DNA from: Streptomyces sp. man185 | GTDB lineage: Bacteria; Actinomycetota; Actinomycetes; Streptomycetales; Streptomycetaceae | Length of the DNA stretch: 64,000 bases | NCBI GenBank assembly: GCA_002551355.1 | Contig: NTHE01000037.1 | Coordinates: forward strand, 18,752 to 82,751 | Direction: 5' to 3' | Program-made: the position numbers and the translations under genes | The notes under the pieces: generated by a model | The model's database searches: none | Told to the model about the DNA's origin: nothing | Seen by the model: only the letters and a program-made list of their open reading frames with translations | Shown here: piece after piece, positions 26,793 to 35,930 of the stretch | Numbering within the stretch: the stretch's first letter is position 1 | Layout: every line of letters begins with the position of its first letter

Positions 26793-28245
26793 GCAAGAGC
26801 GTAGCAGCGTCGCCGAACTGGTTACTTCCCTGCGGGCCGAGCTCAACCGCTACTCATATGGTGGAAAGCTGCCGTCGAGTCGCGCTCTCGTCGAACGGTT
26901 CCGGGTCAGCCCCGTCACCGTCTCCCGCGCCATCGCCCAGCTCGCCGCCGAGGGGCTCGTCACCACCCGCCCCGGCTCCGGTGCCTTCCGGGCGGAGCCT
27001 CGCGTCGACCTGCCCGCCCCGGGCGACACGTCCTGGCAGGAGGTGTCGCTGAGCGGCGACGGCGGGCCCGAGGTGGTGCCCCGAACCGTCGACGCCTCCG
27101 GGGTGCTGGTCACCCTCGCCGCTCCGCCGCCCGGCGTCATCGAGTTCAACGGCGGCTACCTCCACGCCTCGCTCCAGCCCGAGCGGGCGCTCTCCGCGGC
27201 CCTGGCCCGCGCGGGCCGCAGGCCGGGCGCCTGGGGCCGCCCCCCGACGGACGGGCTGCCCGAGCTGCGGTCCTGGTTCGCCCGCGAGATCGGCCCCACC
27301 GTCTCGGCCGCCGACGTCCTGATCACCGCGGGCGGCCAGAGCGCACTGGCCACCGCCCTGCGTGCCCTCGCCCCGCCCGGCGCCCCGGTCCTCGTGGAGT
27401 CGCCGACCTACCCCGGGATGCTCGCCGCCGCCCGCGCCACCGGACTGCGCCCCGTCCCTGTGCCGATGGACGCCGACGGGGTCAGGCCCGAGCTGCTCGC
27501 CGACGCGTTCCGGGCCACCGGCGCCCGGGTCCTCGTCACCCAGCCGCTCTTCCAGAACCCCACCGGGGCCACCCTCGCCCCCGCCCGCCGCCCCGAGATC
27601 CTGGCCATCGCCCGGGCCGCCGGGGCGTTCGTGGTCGAGGACGACTTCGCCCGTCGGCTCGTCCACGACGACGCCGGACCGCTCCCCGCGCCGCTGGCCG
27701 CCGACGACCCCGACGGCGTCGTCGTGCACGTCTGCTCGCTCACCAAGGTCACCTCGCCCAGCCTCCGGGTCGGCGCGCTGGCAGCCCGCGGCCCGGTGCT
27801 GGAACGCCTGCGAGCCATCCAGGTCGTCGACAGCTTCTTCGTGCCCCGGCCGCTCCAGGAAGCCGCGCTGGAGCTCGTCGGCTCCCCGTCCTGGGGCCGC
27901 CACCTGGCCGCCGTCGCCACCGAGCTGCGCCACCGCCGTACGGCCATGGCCACCGCCCTCGGCAGCGAGCTGCCCGCCCTCACGCTGCCGCTCCTCCCAG
28001 CGGGCGGCGGCAGCCTCTGGCTCCGGCTCCCGGGCAGCGGCGCGGGAACGGGCGCCGACGAACCGGCCGTCGTCTCGGCCGCCCTGCGCGCCTCGGTCGC
28101 CATCGCCCCCGGCCGCCCCTACTTCTGCGCCGAACCCCCCGCCGGACACGTCCGCCTGAGCTTCGCCGCGGTCTCCGGAGCGGCCGAGATCGCGGAGGGC
28201 GTCCGCCGTCTCCGTACCGCTTTCGACGGCCTCCTGGACGGCTGA
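26791..28245 (+). CDS. MocR/GntR-type PLP-dependent transcriptional regulator
   Basis: 484 residues. An N-terminal GntR winged helix (about 5-70: LPSSRALVERFRVSPVTVSR then AIAQLAAEGLVTTRPGSGAF) is fused to a fold-type I aminotransferase domain (about 110-480). Lys319 in CSLTKVTSPSLRVG is the expected pyridoxal phosphate lysine, and VLVTQPLFQNPTGATL and VVEDDFARRL are cofactor-contact motifs. MocR proteins sense PLP or amino compounds and usually regulate a divergent neighbour, here the EamA transporter. The ligand is unknown. Confidence 0.9.
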
Positions 28246-28307
28246 AGGCCACGGTCCGGCCCGCAGGCCCTCTTGACCAAACATGCGTTCGGCCCGACGA
28301 TCCCGCC

Positions 28308-28883
28308 ATGACGCTTCGGGTCACCCTGGTCGCAGCGGCGCGCAGCTCCTCCCGGCTGGCCGAACGCTTCGACGACGACCGGCCCCTCGATCAGGCCGGC
28401 TGGCACGAGGTGCAGCTCGTCGCCCACATGCTCGTCCCGCTCGGCGCCGCCGAGCTGCGCTACTGCTCGCCCACCCCGCGCAGCCGGGCCACCGGGGACG
28501 CACTCGGCTACGCGCCGATGGCGCAACCCGCCCTGCGCGACTGGGAGATGGGCCGCTGGCGGGGGCTGACCCTGGGCGAGGTCACCGCCCGCGAGCCGGC
28601 CGCCGTGAATCTCTGGCTCGCCGACCCGCGCAGCGCCCCGCACGGCGGCGAGTCGATGCTCGGCTTCATCGGGCGGGTGGGCGGCTGGCTGGACACCCGC
28701 CCCGCCGCCGAAGGCCTCGTCGTCGCGGTCGCCGAACCCGCCGTGATCCGGGCCGCCCTCGTCTACGCCCTGAACGCCCCGCCCTCCGCCTACTGGAACG
28801 TCGACGTCCGCCCCCTCTCGACCATCACGCTGACCGGCCTGCCGGGCCGCTGGAGCCTGCGCCTGGAGGCGGGCATCCGCTGA
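28308..28883 (+). CDS. Degenerate histidine-phosphatase-fold protein
   Basis: 191 residues. Overall fold features of the histidine phosphatase (PGM-like) branch remain: PLDQAGWHEVQLVAHML, YCSPTPRSRATGDAL, WEMGRWRGLTLGEV and PHGGESMLGFIGRVG. But the catalytic RHG at the N-terminus is LVAAARSS here, and the second catalytic His region is VVAVAEPAVIRAAL. Both active histidines are gone, so it is probably not a phosphatase. A promoter TTGACC-N17-GACGAT ends six bases before the ATG, suggesting leaderless expression. A binding role is a guess. Confidence 0.7.
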   Translation: MTLRVTLVAAARSSSRLAERFDDDRPLDQAGWHEVQLVAHMLVPLGAAELRYCSPTPRSRATGDALGYAPMAQPALRDWEMGRWRGLTLGEVTAREPAAVNLWLADPRSAPHGGESMLGFIGRVGGWLDTRPAAEGLVVAVAEPAVIRAALVYALNAPPSAYWNVDVRPLSTITLTGLPGRWSLRLEAGIR

Positions 28884-29013
28884 CCCGCGCAGGCGCCGGA
28901 GGCCTTCCGGGCCCCTCAGGTGCTGCCTCTTCCCTCCGGTCCGACCAGTCGGTATGTTGCGGGGCATCCGGTTTCGCCGCCGGACGCCCGCCCGCCCGCG
29001 AGGAGGAGGCCCC

Positions 29014-30183
29014 GTGCCGCAGATCCACGGCCACTGCGACGACCGGTACGCCGGGGTCCGGGACGCCTTCGAGGAGAACTTCACGGAGCGCGGTGAACTG
29101 GGCGCGGCGGTGACCGTCCTGGTCGACGGCGACCCGGTCGTGGACCTCTGGGGCGGCTGGGCCGACGCGGCCCGCACCCGCCCCTGGGAGCGGGACACCC
29201 TGGTCAACGTCTGGTCCACCGGCAAGGGCCCGACCGCGCTCTGCGCCCATGTCCTGGCCGACCGGGGACTGCTCGACCTCGACGCCCCGGTCGCCGCCTA
29301 CTGGCCGGAGTTCGGCGCGAACGGCAAGGAATCCGTCCTCGTACGCCACCTCCTCTCGCACCGCTCCGGAGTCGCCGGGCCCGACACCCCGCTCACCCTG
29401 GAGGAGCTGTACGACTGGGAGACGGCCTGCGCCAAGCTCGCCGCCACCGCCCCCTGGTGGGAGCCGGGAACCCGCTCCGGCTACCACGCGATCAGTTACG
29501 GATTCCTCGTCGGCGAAGTGGTCCGCCGGATCACGGGACTGCGGCCCGGGGCCTTCCTCCGGCGGGAGATCACCGGACCGCTGGGCATCGACTTCACCTT
29601 CGGCCTCCCCGAGAGCGAGACCCACCGGCTCGCCGAACTCGTCCAGGAACGCCCCGACCGGGCTGCCCAGGCGGCCCTCCTGGAACGGATGACCCCGGTC
29701 GCCGTCGCCTCCCTGCTCAACCCGCCCACCGGCCGGGCCGCCGCCAACACGCCCGCCTGGCGGGCCGCGGAGATCCCCGCCGCCAACGGCCACGGCACCG
29801 CCCGCGCGGTCGCCGCGCTCTACGGGATCCTGGCCGGACGCGGCAGCCTCGACGGCCACCGGATCCTCTCCGAGAAGGCCGCCGCCCGGGTCGGGGAAGG
29901 GCAGGGGGCCTGTCGCGACCTCGTCCTCGGCGACGGCTTCGCCCAGGAGACGGAGATCGCCCTCGGCCTCTGGCTGAGCGGTGCGAACCGCTCCTACGGC
30001 CCCGACCCGCGTGCGATCGGCCACGACGGCGCGGGCGGCTCCTGCGGCCTGGCAGACCCGGATGCCTCCATCGCCCTCGGATACGTCATGAACCGGATGG
30101 GCTCCCGGCTCGCCGACGACCCGCGCAAGACAGCCCTGGTGAACGCCGTCTACGCGGCCCGCGGGGAGAGTGCCGGGAGGTGA
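29014..30183 (+). CDS. Serine hydrolase of the class C beta-lactamase/esterase family
   Basis: 389 residues from GTG 29014 behind AGGAGGAGG. The nucleophile motif SxxK is Ser68-Thr-Gly-Lys71 (NVWSTGKGPTALC). A tyrosine in SGYHAISYGFLVGEV is in the place of the YxN motif, and GHDGAGGSCGLADP is in the place of the KTG loop. No signal peptide is visible. This matches cytoplasmic EstB-like esterases of the family rather than true secreted beta-lactamases. Substrate unknown. Confidence 0.85.
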   Translation: MPQIHGHCDDRYAGVRDAFEENFTERGELGAAVTVLVDGDPVVDLWGGWADAARTRPWERDTLVNVWSTGKGPTALCAHVLADRGLLDLDAPVAAYWPEFGANGKESVLVRHLLSHRSGVAGPDTPLTLEELYDWETACAKLAATAPWWEPGTRSGYHAISYGFLVGEVVRRITGLRPGAFLRREITGPLGIDFTFGLPESETHRLAELVQERPDRAAQAALLERMTPVAVASLLNPPTGRAAANTPAWRAAEIPAANGHGTARAVAALYGILAGRGSLDGHRILSEKAAARVGEGQGACRDLVLGDGFAQETEIALGLWLSGANRSYGPDPRAIGHDGAGGSCGLADPDASIALGYVMNRMGSRLADDPRKTALVNAVYAARGESAGR

Positions 30184-30257
30184 GCGGAACGGCACGTCCG
30201 ACGTGCCGAACCAACCCGGGTTTCACCTGTGGTTGCCAGGAATGTGAGGATGTCACC

Positions 30258-30755
30258 ATGACAACCAAGGTCTACTTCGACATCACCATCGACAATGCGC
30301 CCGCAGGGCGGATCACGTTCAACCTGTTCGACGACGTCGTCCCCAAGACGGCGGAGAACTTCCGCGCGCTCGCCACCGGCGAGAAGGGCTTCGGCTACGC
30401 CGGCTCGTCCTTCCACCGTGTCATCACCGACTTCATGCTCCAGGGTGGCGACTTCACCCGCGGCGACGGCACCGGCGGCAAGAGCATCTACGGCGAGAAG
30501 TTCGCCGACGAGAACTTCAAGCTCAAGCACGACCGCGTGGGCCTGCTCTCGATGGCCAACGCCGGCCCGAACACCAACGGTTCGCAGTTCTTCGTCACCA
30601 CGGTGCTCACCCCGTGGCTGGACGGCAAGCACGTGGTCTTCGGCGAGGTCGCCGACGAGGACAGCATGGCCCTCGTCCGCAAGATCGAGGCGCTCGGCTC
30701 CTCCAGCGGCCGCACCAGCGCCAAGGTCACCATCGCCGAGTCCGGCGTTCTCTGA
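30258..30755 (+). CDS. Cyclophilin-type peptidyl-prolyl cis-trans isomerase
   Basis: 165 residues, the size of the short Streptomyces cyclophilins. Active-site residues are conserved: Arg in SSFHRVITDFMLQGGDFTRG, GDGTGGKSIYGEKFADENF, SMANAGPNTNGSQFFVTT, and LDGKHVVFGEV with the His. Where human CypA has the Trp for cyclosporin binding, LTPWLDGKH is seen, so drug binding is plausible. No signal peptide; cytoplasmic folding helper. A TGAGGATG site precedes ATG 30258. Confidence 0.95.
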   Translation: MTTKVYFDITIDNAPAGRITFNLFDDVVPKTAENFRALATGEKGFGYAGSSFHRVITDFMLQGGDFTRGDGTGGKSIYGEKFADENFKLKHDRVGLLSMANAGPNTNGSQFFVTTVLTPWLDGKHVVFGEVADEDSMALVRKIEALGSSSGRTSAKVTIAESGVL

Positions 30756-30796
30756 CCGGTCAGGCAACCCGACGGGCCCGTGGCAGGGCCGTGCCA

Positions 30797-30812
30797 CCGA
30801 CGTACGCGTCGG
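30797..30812. terminator. Candidate terminator between convergent genes
   Basis: Stem CCGACG (30797-30802), TACG tetraloop, CGTCGG (30807-30812), between the cyclophilin and DUF5997 genes. Flanking bases CCAC and GGTG can extend it imperfectly. Confidence 0.4.
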
Positions 30813-30880
30813 AGGTGCGGCCCGGTCGCGGGCCCGTGGCGTGCGCCCGCCCGATGCGGCCGGACCTCGGATCAGCGGGA

Positions 30881-31279
30881 CTACTGATCCCCGGACTGCG
30901 CGGCCCGCTCGGCGTTGCGCTCCTTGATGCGAGCGGTCTCCTTGCGCACCTCGGCCTGCGTGGCGCGCTCCTTCTGGAGCCAGTCGGGCATCTCGTCCTT
31001 CAGGGCGTCGACCTGCTCGGTGGTGAGCGGCTCGGTGACCCCGCCGCGGGCGAGCCCCGCGATGGAGATGCCGAGCTTCGCGGCGACGACCGGGCGGGGG
31101 TGCGGACCGGTGCGGCGCAGCTCCACCAGCCAGGCGGGCGGGTCGGTCTGGAGGGCGTTGAGCTCGGTGCGGGAGACGGCACCCTCCTGGAACTCGGCGG
31201 GGGTGGCCTGGAGGTACACACCCAGCTTCTTCGCCGCCGTGGCGGGCTTCATGGTCTGGGCGGTCTTGTGCGACGTCAT
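30881..31279 (-). CDS. DUF5997 family protein
   Basis: 132 residues from ATG 31279. MKPATAAKKLGVYLQATPAE, FQEGAVSRTELNAL and PPAWLVELRRTGPHPRPVVA match the DUF5997 family of small actinobacterial proteins. The C-terminus is charged and helical. TACCCT lies six bases before the ATG on the minus strand, so the mRNA is probably leaderless. It is divergent from, and 58 bp from, the LysR-effector gene; the two likely form a functional pair. Biochemical role unknown. Confidence 0.75.
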   Translation of the reverse strand: MTSHKTAQTMKPATAAKKLGVYLQATPAEFQEGAVSRTELNALQTDPPAWLVELRRTGPHPRPVVAAKLGISIAGLARGGVTEPLTTEQVDALKDEMPDWLQKERATQAEVRKETARIKERNAERAAQSGDQ

Positions 31280-31337
31280 GGGTCCAGGGTATCGACCATG
31301 GGACATACCTCCGACCACCGACCGGTAGCCTGGTTCC

Positions 31338-32138
31338 GTGACAGGCTCGGACATCCCCTCATCCTTCAGGCTCGCGTACGTTCCCGGCGTGACGCCCACC
31401 AAGTGGGTGAGGGTCTGGCACGAGCGGCTGCCCCACACCACCCTGGAGCTCGTCCAGGCCACCGCCTCCGAGGCGCCGCAGCTGCTGGCGGGCGGTGGCG
31501 CCGACGCCGGTCTCGTACGGCTTCCGGTCGACCGGAGCGCCCTGAGCGCGATCCCCCTGTACACCGAGACCACCGTCGTCGTGATCCCCAAGGACCATGT
31601 CGCGACCGCCGCGGACGAGGTGTCGCTCGCCGAGCTGTCCGACGAGATCGTGCTGCATCCGCTGGACGACGTCCTCGACTGGGAGACCCTGCCCGGCCGC
31701 CCCGCCGTCGAGCGCCCGGCCACCACGGCGGACGCGATCGAGCTGGTGGCGGCGGGCGTGGGTGTCCTCCTCGTCCCGCAGTCCCTGGCCCGGCTCCACC
31801 ACCGCAAGGACCTCACCTACCGACCGGTCCCGGAATCCCCCGAGTCACGCGTCGCCCTGTCCTGGCCGGAGGCGGAGGAAACCCCCGACCTGGTGGAGGA
31901 GTTCATCGGGATCGTCCGGGGCCGCACCGTCAACAGCACCCGAGGCCGCGCGGCCACCCCGCAGCGCCCCACGGCGAAAGCCAAGGACAAGGCCAAGGAG
32001 AAGGCCAAGGGCAAGCGGGCCGGCACCGGCGGCGGGTCGGGCGGCGCCCGGCACAAGCCCGCCGCGGGCAGGAAGCCCACGTCGGGCGGCCGGGCCGGCG
32101 GCCAGAGCGGCAAGCGCGGAAAGCCGCGCGGCCGGTAG
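31338..32138 (+). CDS. Stand-alone LysR substrate-binding domain with basic tail
   Basis: 266 residues from GTG 31338, six bases after TAGCCT. Residues 8-200 are a LysR-type effector-binding domain (FRLAYVPGVTPTKWVRVWHE; GGADAGLVRLPVD; VVVIPKDHVATAADEVSLAE; AIELVAAGVGVLLVPQSLAR), but no helix-turn-helix precedes it. The last 65 residues are extremely basic and Gly/Ala/Lys-rich (KAKDKAKEKAKGKRAGTGGG, then RGKPRGR-type end), like histone H1-style tails. It may bind nucleic acid non-specifically through the tail or act as a partner of another regulator. Divergent from DUF5997. Confidence 0.75.
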   Translation: MTGSDIPSSFRLAYVPGVTPTKWVRVWHERLPHTTLELVQATASEAPQLLAGGGADAGLVRLPVDRSALSAIPLYTETTVVVIPKDHVATAADEVSLAELSDEIVLHPLDDVLDWETLPGRPAVERPATTADAIELVAAGVGVLLVPQSLARLHHRKDLTYRPVPESPESRVALSWPEAEETPDLVEEFIGIVRGRTVNSTRGRAATPQRPTAKAKDKAKEKAKGKRAGTGGGSGGARHKPAAGRKPTSGGRAGGQSGKRGKPRGR

Positions 32139-32251
32139 CGCGCCGAGCGGTCGGTCCGCACGCGTTCTGGGCGGGCGCCTGCCGGAAACGCCACCCCGCG
32201 GCGGTTCTCTCGTTGATGAGGCAACCGCCGTACCAGGGGAGCGCCCGACCG

Positions 32252-33925
32252 ATGCCGAACATCCGCAGAACCCAGCACCTTGGCCTCATCGGGATGGTGC
32301 TCATCGCCGTGGCCTTCGCCGGACTCCAGCTGACCGCGGTCACCGGACGGGCCTCGCCCGACACGAAGAACTACCTCTCCTACGCCCTGAGCCTCAGTGG
32401 TGACAGCCGGGAGGACGCGGGCCGAAGGGCCATCGCCCACTCCTGCGCCAGCGGGCAGCACGCACCCCTGAACACCATCCCCTGGACCAGCAGGAAGACC
32501 GCGGGGGAGTCGGAGGAGAGTTGCGTGCGCCGGCTGAACGACTCGGTCGCGTACTGGTCCCGCCACGGCAACACCTCAGGGATGACCGCGCCGTTCGCCA
32601 ACCAGCGGTTCATGGCCATCTTCGAGGCCAGGCCCGGCTACCCGCTGTTCCTGGTCCCCTTCGTGGCGGCCTTCGGCGCGACCTGGGGCCTCTGGCTCGC
32701 CGGCCTCGTCGTCGCGCTGGCCGGAAGCATCTGCGTCCTGCTCACCCTCCGTGTCGCGGGCGCTTCCCGGCGCGCCGGTCTGGCCGGGCAGGCTCTGTAC
32801 CTCGCTCTGCCGACCGGCACCGTCGCCATGAACCCCCTCAGCGACGGGCTCTCCCTGGCGCTCGGCACGGCGGTCGTCCTCGGCTGCACCCTGCTGCTGC
32901 GGGAGCGGCCCCGTGCGGGCGCGGCGCTCGTCGCGGGCGGCCTGGCCCTGATGTTCCTCGTCCGCTACTCGCAGGCACTGCTGCTGGCGGCAGCCCTCGC
33001 GGGAGTCTTCCTGGCCCGGTCCGGGTGGCTCCGTCTGAAGGGGCGGCAGACCACCCCCGTCCTCCGTGCGGCCGTACTGTGCGGTGCGTCGGCGGCCTTC
33101 ATCTACGCGGGGGCGCATCTGCTGGGGTGGCCCATGGGCCAGGACAGCGCCCAGGACCTGCTGACCCACCACTATCAGCGCCCCGATCTGCCCAACCCCT
33201 GGCCCGAGTTCTTCGTGCAGGAAGGGGTCTTCTGGTCGGCGTGGCTGCGACGCCAGGCCACCTATCCCGTTCTTCCCGTCCTGCTCGCCCTCTCGGCCTG
33301 GTCGCTGCTGAGGCGGCGCTCCGTGGTGCTGCCCATCGCCCTGGCGGCAGGTGCGGCGGGCCTCCTCAACCAGGCGGGCCACCCGAATCTGGCCCAACTG
33401 CTCGGCTACCGACTCATCGTGTTCGTCTGGCTGCTGCCCGCTCTGGCGATCCCGCTGCTGCTGGACCGGCCGGCCCGGGATCCCTCACCCGTCCCCGCGC
33501 ACCCGGAGAACGCAGGCGTCGGTCAGCGCGACGACACGGCCGACGCCGCCCAGCAGCTACGTCAGGGCGTGAGCCTCCGGGGAGGCCGGGGCCCGTCTCA
33601 CGGTCCGCGCCAGACGTTGGCGAAGGCCGTGTTCTCGATGGTCCGCCTCTGCCGTACGGCCTCCAGCTCCATCACCGCCTCGTGGACGGCGGCGACCACC
33701 GTGGTCGCCGACTCGTCGTCGAGGCGGAGTTGGTCGTCGGACCGCCCGCCGTCGAGGCCCACGGCCGACGCGAGCGCGGCAAGGACGGGCTCCCCCTCCT
33801 CCCAGCGGTCCACGGCCCGGCGGCGGCCGGGCGTATCCACCAGCTCCACGCGCTTCGGCCCGAAGGGCAGCCGGCCGCTTCTCTGCTGGGTGAGCTCGCC
33901 GTCCCGCTCCAGAGCGTCCTGGTAG
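32252..33925 (+). CDS. Polytopic membrane protein with an unusual antisense-overlapping C-terminus
   Basis: Up to 557 residues from ATG 32252 behind AGGGGAG. About nine to ten transmembrane helices span residues 8-410 (for example LIGMVLIAVAFAGLQLTAV; WGLWLAGLVVALAGSICVLL), with a large outer loop after helix 1 containing Cys residues. The arrangement resembles mannosyltransferase-like integral membrane proteins, but no clear catalytic motif was identified. The natural end seems near residue 410 (LLLDRPARDPSP). The frame nonetheless stays open to 33925, overlapping the GPP34 gene by 328 bases on the opposite strand. The true C-terminus is uncertain. Confidence 0.6.
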   Translation: MPNIRRTQHLGLIGMVLIAVAFAGLQLTAVTGRASPDTKNYLSYALSLSGDSREDAGRRAIAHSCASGQHAPLNTIPWTSRKTAGESEESCVRRLNDSVAYWSRHGNTSGMTAPFANQRFMAIFEARPGYPLFLVPFVAAFGATWGLWLAGLVVALAGSICVLLTLRVAGASRRAGLAGQALYLALPTGTVAMNPLSDGLSLALGTAVVLGCTLLLRERPRAGAALVAGGLALMFLVRYSQALLLAAALAGVFLARSGWLRLKGRQTTPVLRAAVLCGASAAFIYAGAHLLGWPMGQDSAQDLLTHHYQRPDLPNPWPEFFVQEGVFWSAWLRRQATYPVLPVLLALSAWSLLRRRSVVLPIALAAGAAGLLNQAGHPNLAQLLGYRLIVFVWLLPALAIPLLLDRPARDPSPVPAHPENAGVGQRDDTADAAQQLRQGVSLRGGRGPSHGPRQTLAKAVFSMVRLCRTASSSITASWTAATTVVADSSSRRSWSSDRPPSRPTADASAARTGSPSSQRSTARRRPGVSTSSTRFGPKGSRPLLCWVSSPSRSRASW

Positions 33926-34203
33926 GTGGCCGAGAGGTCCCGGCCGCGACGCCACAGCCAGTCCTCGATCCGCTCGTGGGGCGGCTGCCGGGAGATGTGC
34001 CCCGCCGCGTCGCCGAGCAGCCGGTCGTCCGGCGCCGGCGCCGCGCCCGGCACGATGCGGTCGCCGTCCAGGGTGACGGCTCCCGCGCCGATGAGTTCGA
34101 ACAGCTCGGCTCCGGCGAGTGCGAGCGACAGGTCGCCCTGCCCCACGGTGTGCTCCGGCTCCGGGTCCATGGCGATGATGAACAGGTCTTTCGCCGTGGT
34201 CAT
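33598..34203 (-). CDS. GOLPH3/VPS74-like (GPP34) family protein
   Basis: 201 residues from ATG 34203 with GGGGAG upstream. The N-terminal pattern TAKDLFIIAMDPEPEHTVGQ then GDLSLALAGAELFELIGAGA and VTLDGDRIVPG matches the GPP34 fold, which in eukaryotes binds phosphatidylinositol-4-phosphate at the Golgi. Streptomyces carry many paralogues of unknown function. No signal peptide or membrane helix. The opposite strand carries the open C-terminal extension of the neighbouring membrane protein. Confidence 0.8.
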   Translation of the reverse strand: MTTAKDLFIIAMDPEPEHTVGQGDLSLALAGAELFELIGAGAVTLDGDRIVPGAAPAPDDRLLGDAAGHISRQPPHERIEDWLWRRGRDLSATYQDALERDGELTQQRSGRLPFGPKRVELVDTPGRRRAVDRWEEGEPVLAALASAVGLDGGRSDDQLRLDDESATTVVAAVHEAVMELEAVRQRRTIENTAFANVWRGP

Positions 34204-34451
34204 GAACGGCTCCCCTCATAGGCGTCGGCTGAGGACGGGACCCCACCGGCCGGGCCCGGCCCGGGGCCGGACGGGCGGCGAGGCGTCTGCCATGACCAGT
34301 ATCGCCCCCCGCCCGGCGGGCGCGGCCCGGCCCCGCTGACCGCCGGCGGACTACGCTCACCCAGGGGTCCGGCCCACATCAGCCCGGGCTCCGCAGGCCG
34401 AGGCCCTGACCTTCGGACCTGCGGCGCATCACGGGACGGGGGCGGCAGAGC

Positions 34452-35885
34452 ATGGGTGCGGGGGAGCTGGAAACGGCGGTCCGGCGGAGGGACGCGGAGG
34501 CTGTGACCGCACTGCTGGAGGCGGGGGCGGACCCGGAGACCCGCACGGACGACGGCCTGCCGGTGCTCTGCCTGGCGGTCGCCGCGTACGACGCCGCCGT
34601 CGCGAGGGCCCTGGTCGAGGGCGGCGCGGACCCGGACCGCGGGCTGCCGGACGGAACGACCGCGCTGGTACGGGCCATCGACGGCGGTTCTCCCGCGGTG
34701 ACGAAGGCCGTGCTGGGCCGGGAGCCCCGGCTGGGCCTCCCGGAGGCCCGGAGGGCGTACCTGCTCGCCCTGGCCCGGGACCGGTACGAGCGGGGCGCGG
34801 AAGCCGTGCTCCGGGACAGGGCGGGCGGAACCGGCTCCGTGCGTGAGTGCCGGGTCGAGGACGACGAGTACGACCACGTCACGCAGTTGACGCTCGGCGA
34901 CGTCACGGTCCGCGCCGGACACGGCGCGATCCTCACGGACCTGGAGTGGGCCTTCCGCGTCCTGACGCCCGTGGAGGAGTTGGTGGCCAGGGCCGTGGCA
35001 CCGCGCGACCACGACCATGTCGACCGGTCGTCCGCCCGGTGGGTACTCGGCGAACGCCGCAGCAAGGAGACCTGGTCCGCCGTCACGGCGTACCGCCACA
35101 GCCCGGATCCGGAGCACCGTCACTTCGTCCTCGACGTGCTCGCGTGTTACCAGTTGACGCAGTCGAGCCGACGGAACTCCTACGAGAAGGAGACGGCGGA
35201 TCTGCTCGTGGCCTGGGCCGCGGAGGGGGAGGGCGACCCGAGCGTCCTCGCGGAGGTGCTCCGCGTCCTGAGCGAGGTGGAACACCGGGAAGCGGAGGCC
35301 GTGGGGCTGCGGCACGCCGGCCACCCGGACCCGCGCGTCCGCGCCCAGGTCCCCGGCCTCCTCCTGGGCTGGGACGACACCCGCCCCACCTTCGGCAGGG
35401 CGGCCCGGGCCGCCCTGCTGGAACTCGCCGGGGACGACCACGGGAGGGTGCGCGCGCTGACCGGCGGGGCCCTGGCCGCGGCTCATGACGGAAGTTCCGA
35501 GTGCACGGACGCCGTCGTCGCACTGCTCCGGGACCCGGTCGCCGAAGTGCGGGACCGCACCGCGGAGGCAGCGGCCGAGGGCACGGACGGCACAGCGGCG
35601 GTCGCCGACGCCCTGGCTGCACTGCTCGACGAGGACGACCTCGGAACCCGGCTCACCGCGGCCTACGGCCTGCTTCGTCGGAACGACCCGCGTACCGGGG
35701 AGGCGATCGACCGCGTGGGATCGCACACCCGCCCCGGCTTCGAGCACGACCACCGCCTCGCCGCGCTCTGGAGATGGGAGTGGGACCACAAGGATCGCGC
35801 GGACCATCAGGAACGCGAGCACCCGGGCCACCCGGACCACCCGGACCACCAAGGCCACCCGGACCACCAGGGCCACGAAGCCTGA
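34452..35885 (+). CDS. Ankyrin/HEAT-repeat protein with His/Asp-rich tail
   Basis: 477 residues from ATG 34452. Residues 1-110 are ankyrin repeats (LETAVRRRDAEAVTALLEAG; GLPVLCLAVAAYDAAVARAL; VEGGADPDRGLPDGTTALVR). Residues about 190-440 are HEAT-like helical repeats (RHAGHPDPRVRAQVPGLLLG; DAVVALLRDPVAEVRDRTAE). The last 25 residues repeat HPDHPDHQGH-type units, a plausible metal-binding tail. The DNA there (35818-35878) is a simple repeat of CCACCCGGACCACC. Probably a cytoplasmic scaffold. Function unknown. Confidence 0.75.
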   Translation: MGAGELETAVRRRDAEAVTALLEAGADPETRTDDGLPVLCLAVAAYDAAVARALVEGGADPDRGLPDGTTALVRAIDGGSPAVTKAVLGREPRLGLPEARRAYLLALARDRYERGAEAVLRDRAGGTGSVRECRVEDDEYDHVTQLTLGDVTVRAGHGAILTDLEWAFRVLTPVEELVARAVAPRDHDHVDRSSARWVLGERRSKETWSAVTAYRHSPDPEHRHFVLDVLACYQLTQSSRRNSYEKETADLLVAWAAEGEGDPSVLAEVLRVLSEVEHREAEAVGLRHAGHPDPRVRAQVPGLLLGWDDTRPTFGRAARAALLELAGDDHGRVRALTGGALAAAHDGSSECTDAVVALLRDPVAEVRDRTAEAAAEGTDGTAAVADALAALLDEDDLGTRLTAAYGLLRRNDPRTGEAIDRVGSHTRPGFEHDHRLAALWRWEWDHKDRADHQEREHPGHPDHPDHQGHPDHQGHEA

Positions 35886-35930
35886 GGAAATCGCTGGCCG
35901 CCGCCCCGCCCCGGTTCCTAGGCTGGGCCG

